Shown here: positions 24,000-39,400 of the stretch, piece by piece | Layout of the letters: each line of letters starts with the position of its first letter | Position numbering within the stretch: the first letter of the stretch is position 1 | Assembly: GCA_009746045.1 (NCBI GenBank) | Contig: RPFO01000707.1 | Span: 31,092 to 95,091, forward strand | Length of the DNA stretch: 64,000 bases | From: Mesostigma viride | Taxonomy: Eukaryota; Streptophyta; Mesostigmatophyceae; Mesostigmatales; Mesostigmataceae | Direction of reading: 5' to 3' | Notes under the pieces: model-generated | The model's input: only the letters and a program-made list of their open reading frames with translations | Databases searched by the model: none | Told to the model about the DNA's origin: nothing | Made by a program: the position numbers and the translations under genes

Positions 24000-25215
24000 C
24001 TTTGAGGTAACAGGTAACTGTATCGGGGTGTCTGCCTCCAGAGCGCTGTGCTGAAGGTCGTCATGCGCATGATGCTGCACAGCAGGCTCCGCGCTGCGCT
24101 GGACCCACACCTGGGTGAGTCTCAGATGGGTTTCCGTCGTGGTCGTAACACTGTCATGGCTGTGTTAGTCGCGCGCCGGTTGATGGAGGAGGTGCGTCGC
24201 CTTTGTCCTGATGGTTTGCCGCTGGTCTTCATTAATTTTTGTCGACCATATCAAGGCCTTTGACACGGTCTTCTGGGAGGCTCTTTGGGCCATCCTAGCT
24301 CTGGACCAGGTACCACCAGCGTTTATTGCTGCCATTCGTCGACTGTATGAGGGCTCACAACAGGCCGTAGTAAGTGCGGACTGCGGCCGGAAGGCACCAC
24401 CCCACCATTCCCCCTTCACCACGGGGTGTGGCAAGCTAGCTAGGTTGTGTCCTGTCCCCATATCTTCTGATCCTGTCCCCATATCTGTTCATTATTGTCG
24501 TGGATCACGTCATGCGCCGGGCACGTGCGCGCTTTACTGCTCGGTGGTTCGAACCCGGCTTGGACATCCTTAACGAGCGCGAGCATGGCGGGGACGTTGG
24601 CACTGGCTACGTACCGCCTGGCCGACCTGATTTATGCGGACGACACCACGTACCCTCATCGCGCGCCCCGAGCACCAATTCAGACCTGGCTGGATTGTCT
24701 GGGCTTGGAGGCCGGGCGAGGGCGGTGGCGGTTGGAGATTAGTGTCAAAACTGAGGCGATGTTAAGATTGGGGCCAGGCTCCAGTCGCCCACCGCTGCCG
24801 CAACTGCTCGACGGGACGGAGGTCCCGTTCCGTGACCACTTCAAACTGTTGGGGAGCATGCTCCCTGACACCGCCGACGATGTGGACATCCGCATCGGCC
24901 TGGCCTGGGCCCAGTCTCCGTTCGCTCTACACCTACTGGCGCTCGAAGGGCCTGGGCGAGCACTGCAAGCGCATGCTCTTAATTCAAAGTCCTCGTCCTC
25001 ACGGTGCTTACGTATGGCGCCGAGGCGTGGACACTCACGGACACACTGGTGGCTAAGCTAGACGGCACAGTTTACAGGATGCTCTGACAGGTCCTGAATG
25101 TAGGGTTTTCCAAGCATAGGCCATTAGAGTCTTTGTATCAGGGTATGCCTCGTATTTCGGACGAGATTAGGCAGCGTAGGATAGCATTTGTAGGACATCT
25201 TGCTTGCACCAGCCA
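24000..25215 (+). pseudogene. LINE reverse transcriptase remnant
   Basis: Broken non-LTR reverse transcriptase. In order and over several frames: MGFRRGRNTVMAVLVARRLM (about 24127), DHIKAFDTVFWEALW (24245), RLADLIYADDTT with the catalytic YADD box (about 24622), KTEAMLRLG (24750), HFKLLGSMLPDTADDVDIRI (24838), a YGAEAWTLTD-type segment (about 25014) and RQRRIAFVGHLA (about 25171). At least three frame changes and an in-frame stop show that it is dead. The family resembles LINEs with a restriction-like or AP endonuclease, but no endonuclease part is present. Confidence 0.8.
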
Positions 25216-25239
25216 GGTTGACACCGCCCTTGGTCTGGC

Positions 25240-25335
25240 CACCAGAATTTAGCCACGCCCTGCCTATATAATGGGATCGACCCGCATGGATGATGCACTA
25301 AGAATTAGCTCAGCCCTGCCTATACAGAGAGTCAT
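25240..25335 (+). repeat. Interspersed repeat shared with 52.3 kb
   Basis: The words TATATAATGGGATC and GGATGATGCACTAAGAATTA match sequence at 52300-52390 (ACAATGGGACC, GGATGATGCATTAAGAATTT). It is probably a short tail repeat of a LINE or SINE family, as it sits just 3' of LINE coding remnants in both places. Confidence 0.6.
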
Positions 25336-25535
25336 TCTGTGATGAGAATTAAGTAATAAGTAGACACGTGACTGCGTCACGTGAGCATACGGTCCTCAGT
25401 AGGAGGGGAACATGGGATGGAAGGGATGGTGTAAGCTATCTAGGTCCTAGTTACAGGGGTGTGGGCACCGCGGCCTGAATCGCTATGAATGCCATACGCG
25501 GTCACACGCGGAGCCCCCACAGGCTTGGGGGTGGT

Positions 25536-26300
25536 CTACTTCATCACTACTTGCCATCTATCCTTGCGCACCATCTGCCTCCATATTACACACAAAACAG
25601 GAGGCTGCCCGGGTGTGAGCCCGTCACGTCTAGTGTAGCACATGTCCATGCCGAGTCTATCACGAAAAGTCCACGGGTGGCGGCCCTGCCGCGCGCGGCC
25701 GGGGGCACGCCAGGTGAGGACATATCGCCCAGGCTGGGCGGGCTTGGTGCCAGCTAGTCTATCTGATGTATCTATACCTGATCTGTGCGGGCCAGGTGCC
25801 CGGCTAGGCCGGCCCAGGCGCCTGTGCCTAATAATGTGGGAAACATAGGGCAAATCAGCGTACAAATCCTCATTACTAATGTGCAAACCAAAGGGCCTTG
25901 CGCAGCATCTTGGTGACGGCGCCGGCGAGTCGTTGCTCCAGCTCCTGTGTCAGTGTCCAGGTCTCGGCGCCGTAGGTCAGGATCGTCAGAATGACGACCT
26001 TGAAGAGGTCACGCTTGACGATCCGGGGTAGGGCGGGGTTGCTCCACCAGCGGCGGTGGTCATGGAGGTGCGCCCACGCCATGCCGATCCGTGTCGTCAT
26101 GTCGTCCTCGCAGTCGGGAAGTCAACTGCCGAGCAGCTTGAAGCGGCCTGAAGGAGGGTAGTTGACCTCGGCATCGTCTAAGAGGCGGAGTGTGGGTGGG
26201 GGCCCTGCCATGCCGAGGGCCAGGGCCTCCGTTTTGATGAGAAGCCATGCCCTAGCTCTTGTATAGCCATGGTGATCTTCCCCTCCCATGACAGGCTCCC
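25536..26300 (-). pseudogene. LINE reverse transcriptase C-terminal remnant, minus strand
   Basis: Minus-strand frames encode KTEALALGMAGPP, GRFKLLGS, TRIGMAWAHLHDHRRWW, LTILTYGAETWTLTQELEQR (25876-26100) and then a C-terminal tail to 25536. The same order of blocks occurs in the plus-strand copy at 24000-25215, so this is a second copy in opposite orientation, truncated at its 5' side and frameshifted. Confidence 0.75.
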
Positions 26301-27335
26301 CTTAGCTGGGTTGAGCTTGATAGATCGTGACGTGGTGCAGGTGCCCTTGGTGCACCTGGAGCAAGTGTTGTTTACATTCCCACCCTTGCAGGAAGTAGCT
26401 TAGAATGTATTAAAAGCCATATGCCCCTTCTCTGGGATATGTGCTACATATACTCCCAACGGAGTTATGTTCCTCATGAATTAATTAATTAATTGGTCTG
26501 GCCGGCCCCCAGCGGCTTGGCCAACCAGGGCGGCACATCTTGACTTGGCCTGGCCCCAAGGACATTCCCAAGAAGCTAGGTAAACCTGCCATGAACTACA
26601 CCCAGATACGTTGCTGGCCGACCTAGTGGTCCCAGCTCAGTTTGAACACCGCATCAGTCCACTCCCTCTCCCTTCTTTGGACTGCCATGCAGAATTACAA
26701 GAAGCGGTGGCAGAAGATTGTCCATGCTCACACGCCAGCCCCTGTGGGCATGCAAGCCACCCCCCCCCAAGAGGAAGGGGCGTTTTGCTGAGCAGTGTTT
26801 AGTTAGGAATTTCTAGCCTAGATAGCTTAGAGTTAGGTAGTTCGATTACGCGGCTTCTCCCACCTCCACCCACCCAGCATGGAATATGTGCTACGTGATC
26901 TCCCAACGGACGGAGGCATGTTGTAATATAATTTACTTCAATTTAATATCTTTGAGACAACCAGCACAGGCCAGAAATTTGGAGAATCCTGACCATGGTA
27001 GCCCGAGCCTACTGTTATCTTATCAGGCAGTATATTTACAATTGCAAACTTCAAAGCTGCATGTACACTAGACCGTACTCCGCGGCATGCCTCTGCGCAC
27101 GGCACGCAAGTACTTACTTTCACTAGGTCGAGCAACTACGTGGTCTAACTCCAATTATCAGTCAGTCATCCACCATTTATCGATGCATGTGACAATACTA
27201 TAACACATATGTTCACAGACACAATGGGTATCCGTAGATTGGGTTGCTCCCACCAAAATAACGTTCACGGTGACCCCCCACAAGAGTACGTGCCATATCA
27301 ACTACTTCCGCTAAGGCACCGTGAATTTCCATCAG
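26301..27335. other. No gene; two retroelement tail scars
   Basis: Includes 26435-26495 (TGCTACATATACTCCCAACG, then AATTAATT) and 26885-26945 (TGCTACGTGATCTCCCAACG). Both resemble the reverse complement of sequence near 45050-45085, suggesting tails of a second retroelement family. No coding sequence recognised. Confidence 0.45.
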
Positions 27336-27339
27336 TTAG

Positions 27340-29499
<2,160 letters not shown>

Positions 29500-29629
29500 T
29501 TCCTCAGGGCGATGGCTAGGCCGAGTCCAATAAACGCAGATCTTAGGTGAATGATATTTCTTAAATGCGCATCTCAACGCAGTAAACTGCCTGTTGACCT
29601 TAAATTTTCTTGTCAACTCGCAGCTTCAA

Positions 29630-30413
29630 CTGTCGTAACTCAATGGACGCCACCGCTAAGGCCGCCTAGTAATGCCCAGATATGGATGTGAGTGCCTTTT
29701 TGTTTACTTCCTCTTCTATCCAGATCAGTTTAGCGCCTTGCTCCGCAGGATGATGGTGGTGTGGTGCACTGACAGTCTATAATAGCTTAGAGCCTTGTTA
29801 AAACGTGATCGGAACGTGCTGAGACAACGTGCAGTCGACTAAGTCTTATCTTACCACGCGGCTACAGACCGTGCACGACGACGTCGTACAAAATGACGTT
29901 CTTGCGAGGTTCATGTGCAAATTACCGCGATCCTCTAGAATTACCTACGTCCCATACATAACTCGACTGCGACCTTATTAGTTGACTTGATCATGGTGAA
30001 ATACCAAGGCATATCCACGTGCCTAGCTAAGCTGGACAGCCCACGTTGGCAGTCTAATCACGCATCTCCGAAGTTGGTTAGTAGCACAATCTTCCTAGTT
30101 CCTTTTTCGTATGGATGACTTAGTAGGTAGTTGGGATAAGCATTTTATGGCGCGAGCCGAGATTCATGACTGCTAAACCTGTTCAGACTGCCATGTGTCC
30201 TCACGACAAGGAGGGAGCGCACGATATAACGTACCACAGCAAAGGGGTGCCTTTTTGATCTTTCACGGACATTTACGGCACCGAGGAGACGCGCTGTGAC
30301 GTCGGGGCACCCACAAAAAAACTGGTGACAAGTTTTTATGGTAGTTTGCTGCATCTGCGCACGTTGAACCCAGTATCCACAGCCTGGTCAAGCATTAGAC
30401 GCGCTGCAAGACA
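29630..30413. other. Intergenic region between divergent genes
   Basis: Lies between the start of the minus-strand membrane protein gene (29499) and the start of argJ (30414), so it should hold both promoters. No recognisable TATA box or other element can be named with confidence. Confidence 0.4.
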
Positions 30414-33400
30414 ATGTCGCTTCTTGCTGTCTCCCCTGCGGCCTGCGTTGCACGCGTACAGACGCCTCATATCGCTGTTGCCACCACCGCCTGCCGCGGT
30501 ATGTGCAATTTTCAGCAGTGTTGCCCTGCACGGAATGTATGTACGCAATGGACTTAATCTACCCTGCTGGATGGCTTGATTACAAGTACAATGCGCATGT
30601 ACGCGAACTGTTCACCGTGCCTCTGTGCTCTTTACAGTGAAATCCGAGAGTGCCGGCCTGCATTCTCGCCGTGCGACCGCAAAGGCCACTGCCGCCCCAA
30701 GGTGGAACCGACTTGGAGGCGACGTCCAGAAATTGCTTGTCGCCAAACCAATGAAGTCTTCCCAACCACCATGCTTCGCCGTCAAGGCAGCGGTATGCCC
30801 AATCGCAACTGGCAATTCTTGCCCATTTGTAACTTCTGTTTTCAGTGCCGTTGCGTTACCCTGGCCTACCGCCCCTCGCGCACCTTGGCGGGAATTCATG
30901 AGCTGTGGCGATCAGTAGCCTTCTCAGTGGCATGCGTAAATTAACCTTCTATGCCATCTACCCTTGAATGTGCTCGCATCTTCTTCATGCATTTCCCTGT
31001 GCTCGCATGACGCCGTCCGTACAGCTGGGCGAGACCGAGATCGACAACGCCCCGCTTCCCCTGCCACCGGGCCCCTGGAAGGAGGTGGGTGTCCCCGTGG
31101 GAAATTACCACGCCGGCCGCGCCTCTCCAGGGCATGAACCACTGTATAATCAGACCATGCAAAGGAATGCGGTCTAGTGCATGGCATCGGAATGCTGCCC
31201 TCGAGATATGCCTCTATAATCACATAGAGACTTGTGATCAGACTCTGGCACCGAAATGCCCGGCTTGTCACACGTTGTGATCAGAGACTTGCACGTAGCC
31301 GAATGGACAAGCATCGTGCAGCTTACACCCAAGTCTCTGTGCCCTGCAGGCGTGAGCTGTGCATGTTTTCTTCCCTCTCCGCAAAGTCGGGGACCATGAT
31401 GCAGGGCTCCATGTAAGATTTTGTCGTGGCCTCCCATCGCCATCTGTCAGTTCCAGAAATAGATCGCTGATCTGCCCACTGGCCATGAGACTAGGACAAC
31501 ATGCACACATGTAGACCTGCAGAGATGCTAACATTCCAAAGCTTGGCCGGCACAAAGGCCAGAACTGATGGCGCCGTTGTCTCCCTCGCGCGCCACGATG
31601 TGTGCGATAGAGGTAGCGCGCCCCGATGTGTGCGATAGAGGTAGCCCTGATGTGTGCGATAGAGGTAGCGTGCCCTGATGTGTGCGATAGAGGTAGCCCT
31701 GATGTGTGCGATAGAGGTAGCGCGCCCTGATGTGTGCGATAGAGGTAGCCCTGATGTGTGCGATAGAGGTAGCGCGCCCTGATGTGTGCGATAGAGGTAG
31801 CCCTGATGTGTGCGATAGAGGTAGCGCGCCCCGATGTGTGCGATAGAGGTAGCCCTGATGTGTGTGATAGAGGTAGCGCGCCCCGATGAGTCGGATGGAG
31901 AGTGAGATGGGAAGGCGCATGGGTGGGGGTTTGGGGTGGAGAGAATGGACCGGAAGAGGGGGGGAGGGATACTTGGGGTGAAGCGAAAGAGCGTCAGCTG
32001 TGGCGATGTTTTTAATAGGCGCTGAAGATGGCTTTGCATGTACAGGCACAGGACATCGCACATCATCATCTACCTGTCACTTTCTTTTTGAGCCCGCGTC
32101 CTCCTCCCATTCTCGTCTGTCTCCTTTACCGCTGCTGTTGCTACTCCCTGCCCGCCTGCCCGCCTGGCCGGCTTCCCGCCTCCCCCCAACCCCCCGCCCC
32201 CCTCCCTCTCTCCCTCCCTCACTCTCTCTATTCTCACTCAGTTCCTTCTTTTTTCTACTCTACTCGCACACAATGGGCCAGACTTGCAGCATGATCGCCT
32301 CGCTTACTCTCCTCAAGCATGGTCGCTTACCCTACTCGATCCTGTTCCCTCCACTAACAACAAACGTCATTCATGCTTGCAGATTCCCAGCGGCGTGGTC
32401 GCCTCACCTACTCTCTCCCCACTCCATCTGCAGAGCACTCTCTTTGCCCCTGCCGGCCCTTCCTTGCCCTCTCACTATGCCCACACTTTATAACGACCCC
32501 CAGATCCCCGGCGGCGGCGGCGCCTCAATTACTGTACTCAATTCTTGTCCCCTTCACTCGCACCAAACTCTGGTCTCACCTGGTCCCCTTCACTCGCACC
32601 AAACTCTGTTATCACCTGCAGATCCCTGGCGGTGTCGTCGCCCCCAAGGGCTTCAAGGCGTTCGGCATGTACGCAAAGCTGCGCGCCCGAGGCGAGCGGC
32701 CCGACCTGTCTCTTGTCGTCTCCGACACCCCGGCCGTGGCCGCAGGTGGGCTAGGCTTTGGTGGTGGTGGTAGACGAGGCGGTGGGGGTGGTTTGTGATG
32801 GTGGTCTCTGAGACACTGGCCGTGGCCGCAGGTAGGCTATTTGATAGTGGTGGTTGTTGTTGTGGTGGTGGCGGCGGCGATGTGGGGTACAAAATGCCCT
32901 TGCGGCTGGTAGGCTCCTCTATCACAGTGCCATCAACCGGTTGTTTGTCATAGATGATAATATAGAAATAGATGATGACATAGATTGGCTGTCCAACATA
33001 GACGCAATGGCGGCAGGTAGGGTATAGTGACCCGCCTGCCCGCCCGCCGCCCGCCCGCCCGCCCGCCCGCCCGCCCGCCCGCCCGCCCGCCCGCCCGCCC
33101 GCCCGCCCGCCCGCCCGCCCACCCGCCCGCCCCACCCCCACCCCCCCGCCCCCACCCCCACTGACCCACCCACCGACCCATCGCAACACGATGAATCTCA
33201 ATAACAAGGACCTGCTCGCATGTGCTGGCACATGGACATTTGATTGGCATCCAGGTGGCCACGGCCTGTATGCTCGACCTGGCTGCTGAAGCTCAGTTTT
33301 CCACAACTCGTCTCATGAGGGTGTCGGCCTGCATTAGGCGTGTGCACATAATGGATTAATTGAAAACACGTGACTGTGCCACGCGGGTACCAATAAAGGA

Positions 33401-36400
33401 ACCTTCGACCCCTATACACTATGAGGAGGGAGGGCGCCCTACCTTCTCCCACAGCCTCCAGTGGGCAGGCCGCAGAGGACGCTCTCTGCATCATGGTGCA
33501 GGCCCAACTGTGGGTGCAATACAACAACAAGTACCAAAAGCATAGCGGATGCAGGAAGGCTTCCCGGCCATCATCCAGAGGCCACAGATACTGGCTTGGA
33601 AGTCACTGAGAGACGCCGGTTCGGGCGAGTATCATGGCCTCTCCTGGAGCCTGAATCACACCACATTCCGGGCATTTCAGGGTTCATTTACGGGCACAAC
33701 CAGGGCTTACGATACGGGTGGGGCAGGGTGGTGCCTATACGTAGTCTTGTAGTCATTGTCTTGCTGTTAAATGGTGTCAGCGGGCTTTGGGTGTGTGCCC
33801 TATGTCTGGAACCGTGCTGGCACGTCCACCGAGACGACTGATCTCGGGTTTTGGGCGGGAACTTGGCTGATGTAGCGTGGCTGTTTGCCTACCCTCCAAG
33901 TGGTCATTTTTGGAACATGGCAGGCGCGTTCACCAAGAAGGTTGCTAACGGAGCGCAGCTGTCTCTCTGTGCCTGTGTGCATCTGTATATGGCACACTGC
34001 AGGCGCCTTCACCAAGAACGTGGTGGCGGCCGCCCCCGTCGTCTACTCCAAGGGTGTCCTGGCCAAGAAGAGCACGGTAGGATGCGCGGCGCTCGTATTC
34101 CGTACGTGTGTTAGTATCATGTAATCAGCCGTGTACGCGTGGTAGCCATCAAGGGCCGTCTGGGCCAAGGAGAGCTCTATGAGCTGGCTTGCAATGCATG
34201 ACTAGTGGGACAGGGTGGGATCGGGAAGCTTAGCAACACACTGGCTGGGTGGCAGCAGGGCTGGCGGGTGGGCGGGTGGGCGGGCGGCCTCAATATATTA
34301 GTAGTGCTTCTATAACTACATACAGTAACTTCTGTAATTTTTATGGCGATGCCGCTCGATACTCATCATGCGATGTGTGGCCCTCGCCATGAACAACGTA
34401 ACTGCATTATTGCGGTGTTTAATCATATTTGTGTGTGTTTTCCCTTTCATGGTGAAGTGCTCAGCAACGCAACCAGCCCTCATGGCATCTCATGTCTGGC
34501 CGTGTAGTTGGCATCGTCATTTAGCGATATGCTCGCACTTGTGTCCCTTGGTGTGCCCTCATTGTAATGCTTGCACCGTCACGTGACACCTGCAGGCACG
34601 AGCCGTGATCACCAACGCGGGCCAAGCCAACGCTGCCACGGTGAGGGGTGCCCAATGCTTGCATCTGTAACCGCTGGGAAGATTCTCATGCCGGTTCGAT
34701 GATTTTCGCAGGTTGATCAAACTGGCTGTCGGAGCGCGTGAAAAAAAAAATCCCTTGCATGGGAAACACGCCAAGTATCGTGAATATACTTCACAAGCTT
34801 ATACTAATGGTTTGATTACCTAGCATGCACTGGGCGGGCGTGTGGGTGGGTGTACACGTGCATATGTGTACAGACAACCCAAGCGTGTACACGGGCTAGA
34901 AACACGCAAGCAAACAAACACGGCGTGGTCATATTGGCGAGCGACCAGCGCGTGCAGCATCCTCAACCTACCCACCGTAGAGCGCCCCCGTAGAGTGTCC
35001 CACCCGCCCTAGAATTTTCGCTTTCAACCCGCATAGGCCTCATTTGCTGCGGCCGCGTTAGCTACCGTTTCTGCCCCATGTCATGCCACGGTGCCCTACG
35101 TTTCGCCTTGCACCGTCAATCTGATACATCATGCATGTCACTGCTGATGCTCGAGGGCATTAACAATCCCCCCCCAAAAAAACGTGACGTGTCATGCTGC
35201 CCTTGTCTCAACTGTTCTGAGGCCAGCAGCCTACCGCCCATTCTATTCTCTTCCTTTCGATGCACTTTGGTTGAAAGCATTAGTTTCCTAAAGCCCAATC
35301 AAGGGAGTTTCAGTGTTTTGACAAACATTTTTTCAGGCATTCTGGGAATTCGTTCGCCAACCCTGAACCAGAGGCGTGCAGCCTACCCAAATGCGTTGTT
35401 TTCTTCTTCTTTTCCTTTTCCTTTTCTTTTGTGCCCTCCGCTTTGGTGCTGACAGAGGAACGTCACCTCCCTATCACGTATGGCTCTTATGTTCTTGTTG
35501 CCTTGTGTGTCGTTGCTTGGCGCGCCCCCCTGCAGGGTGAGCTCGGCATGCAGGACACCCTGGACACGGCCGCCACGCTGGCCAAGGTGAGCGCTTCCTC
35601 CCTTGTGACAGCATTAGGAATGGAGGTGGCCGCGGAGCGCGCTTGCTCCATCGCCGAAGGTGCCGGCACTGGACATGAAGGTGAAGGTGGCCAGGGCGCG
35701 TTGTTGCTAGGGGGATCATGTCCTGACCGCCGTGCGGTAGTGGGCGTGCTGTGAGGGCCACCTGCGCGGTTGATCAGGAACGAAGGTGGCCAAGTTGAGC
35801 ATGCGCTTTATTCCTACTGTGACAAGGTATCAGCAGGGGTCTTTATTCCTGCTGTGACAAGGTATCAGCAGGGGTCTTTATTCCTGCTGTGACAAGGTAT
35901 CAGCAGGGGTCTTTATTCCTGCTGTGACAAGGTATCAGCAGGGGTCTTTATTCCTACTGTGACAAGGTATCAGCAGGGGTCTTTATTCCTGCTGTGACAA
36001 GGTATCAGCAGGGGTCTTTATTCCTGCTGTGACAAGGTATCAGCAGGGGTCTTTATTCCTGCTGTGACAAGGTATCAGCAGGGGTCTTTATTCCTACTGT
36101 GACAAGGTATCAGCAGGGGTCTTTATTCCTGCTGTGACAAGGTATCAGCAGGGGTCTTTATTCCTACTGTGACAAGGTATCAGCAGGGGTCTTTATTCCT
36201 ACTGTGACAAGGTATCAGCAGGGGTCTTTATTCCTGCTGTGACAAGGTATCAGCAGGGGTCTTTATTCCTGCTGTGACAAGGTATCAGCAGGGGTCTTTA
36301 TTCCTACTGTGACAAGGTATCAGCAGGGGTCTTTATTCCTACTGTGACAAGGTATCAGCAGGGGTCTTTATTCCTGCTGTGACAAGGTATCAGCAGGGGT

Positions 36401-39400
36401 CTTTATTCCTACTGTGACAAGGTATCAGCAGGGGTCTTTATTCCTACTGTGACAAGGTATCAGCAGGGGTCTTTATTCCTGCTGTGACAAGGTATCAGCA
36501 GGGGCTGCTGACGCCGTGAAAGCCGTGCGTAGTGGGAAGTTCAGACACGCTGGCACTGCTTTCCGGTAAAGAGCCCTTTCGGCAGCTGGGCCATAATTGG
36601 GATCAGGAGACCCCTTGAGTCGCGAAATGCTGCCAGAGGTCCTGCTGGCGAACCCTAGAATCCTACCAACATTTCATTTGCGACCACTGCATGGCCCCTT
36701 ACGGAGACATGAAGATGCCAAGGTGTTGTGTGTGCGCGCGCCATTTGCCGCGATCCTTGCTGCGCGCAGTGTGCCATGAGCGCCGCGCGCCCCGTGGATT
36801 CCTTGGCTACGCCCTGTGGAGTAGTAGGGATGAAGTAGAAGTGGAGTAGGAATGAAGTGGCAAAGTGAACTGCTCTCGTGGGTGATACTGTGATTCTTGG
36901 CTGACAGGGCGAGGTGTCTTTTGGGGAGGGTGACGCACTTTCGCAGCACAGAGCCCTTCAGCAGTGGGTAAAGGCCCATAGAATTTCCTGCCAGGTTCCC
37001 CGATGCTTTTGATGAAGCCCTGGTGGAACACAACCTCTGGCAGTAGCGGACCTTACCTAACGGCGATTATGGCATGAAGGCAAGGTTCGGACCTTCCGCC
37101 TGCCGCAGCCCCAGTGGCTCGAACCCCATGCCTGACATGAACGGACCTCGCATGTCATGAAACCATCCTTGGTGCCTCCCCGCAGGCACGGACTCTCTAC
37201 CCAGCGCCTTGCTGCGCCTTGTCGTTTCAAGAACCCTCCGCTCACCACCTGATCTATCTAACATGGACAGACCTCGAATGACATTAACCACCCCCATGAA
37301 TCCCCCCCCAGGCGCTGAACATCAGCAGCGATGACGTCCTGGTGGAGTCGACGGGCGTAATCGGACGCCGCATCAAGCTGGTGGGTGGCCGCATGTGCTA
37401 GCAAATCACTGTAGACGGATGCCTTGTGTTGACATTCCACTAGGGTGCTCTTGGAGCAGGATCGCCCTCTGTATTAAAATATGAACCGATACCCTGGTTT
37501 TGCTGTACGAGTTCGGTACTTGTTATGGCCTAAGCTGTTGCCTACGCTCCGCTCCTTGTCTCATCATGCCCCCCGTGTCACCAACCTGCACCACCGCGAC
37601 CGCAGGATGAGCTCAAGGCCGCCATCCCCAAGCTGGTGTCGTCGCTCAGCAACAGCGCAGACGCGTACGTTAAACGCTTTTATCTACAAGGGTCTCTTTA
37701 TATTTAGTTCCTTGGAACTGTTTCTTTGGTAATGGGATGGAAGGGGGCTCGTTGTGGCTATTTAGGCAGGGGTTAATGTTTACTATGTTCATATTGACTA
37801 GTTGGGCATCAAGGGGTGTGAGCTTTGAAGACGGGTGAGCTTTAAGAGAGAGAGAATGCTATACCCTTGTAGTTTAAACTGCTGTAGTGGTATAAACCGC
37901 TTATCTCTTCGGACACTTGGATGGCTATGTCCTGAACAACATCCTTCCTGACTAGGGCCATCTAGTCAGAGCCATCTTGCCCTAAGTGCACCATGCTTGC
38001 CTATGGTACACAATGCTTGCTGTCGCCTCCTTGCGTACATCACGCTGCAGTGGTCGCCTGGCCGCGGACGCGATCACCACGACGGACCTCGTGCGCAAGT
38101 CGGTCGCCATGGAGATGCAGGTGGGGGGATGGCGGTGCTCGTTGAATTGAGATGCAGACTGGGGACAAAAAGGATTGGGGGGAGGTGCAGGTGGGGAATG
38201 ACAGTATTAGAAGGAGATTCAGATGAAAGGGCGATGAATTCATCTTGACGTGCCGGCTATGGGAGAGTAGAAGAAAAGACAACGATTTGTAGATGAGGGG
38301 TAGAGGAAGCTGCACAGGGAATCATGGTTATCGATGAGGAAGCCGCAGGTGAGGGTGGAGGCTGGAAGCTGGAGGGTGGAGGCTGGGGGCTGGAAGGTGA
38401 AAAGACACTGACGCATGGTGTTTTTATTCAAGTGGCATCGTCATGGTTGACGATGGTATTGATCCAACTTTATCCAACCATCGGTGCGGTGCGGGCTCTT
38501 GTTTAGCAAATCCAGATCATGCGCTATGAAGCGTTGGCCGACAAGACCGATTGTACAGCCTTCCTCCGCATCCAGCTCCCATCCATTCAGCCCCATAGCC
38601 TGTTACACCAGATGTTTCCTTGCTGGCTGAGCTGATACCATCACTCTTATCATGACCAGCCTCGCTTTTCCTTGGACATTGCCACCCTTACCATGGACAT
38701 CGCCACCTATTTCTCCATTTTGTCGGAACCATCGCACCTTGACCTTTCTATTAATTAATCGCACCTTGACCTTTCTATTAATTAATCGCACCTTGACCTT
38801 TCTATTAATTAATCGCACCTTGACCTTTCTATTTATTAATCGTACCTTGACGTTTCTATTAATTTATCGCACCTTGACCTTGCTCTTAATTAATCGTACC
38901 TTGACCCCCCCCCCCCTGCCTTTTTGAGCGCGCTCACCTCTCACCCCTTACCATTCAACTGGCATCCGTTACGCCGCAGGTTGGCGGCACCACCGTACGG
39001 CTAATGCTTTTTTTTGTCAAATTTTTTTCTCTCTTGCGTTGGTGCACCAGGTCGGCGGCACCACTGTGCGGCTGGGGGGGATGTCCAAGGGCTCCGGGAT
39101 GATCCACCCCAACATGGCGACCATGCTCGGGGTACGCACTCTCCGTCCATCACTCCACAATCACCTGTTGTCTGCTCTCTCGCGATCTCAGAGGCCAGGA
39201 TCCACCCCGATGGGGCCACATTGTTCGTGGTACGCTCGCTCTGTCCATCGACCCCCACCTCCTCTCTGTCTTCTCATCGTCTCCGAGGGGGTGATGAGCA
39301 AGAATATCTGAGAAGAGGGCAGAATCCACCTTATGTGCACACCCTTTAGTGTGGACATTCATCATATCCAATCAGGGGCCATGATCCACCTGTTAGTGTC

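Noticed and set aside
35807..36508. Possible CRISPR array
   Set aside because: The 35-bp units are directly adjacent without unique spacers, and the array lies in an intron of a eukaryotic gene.
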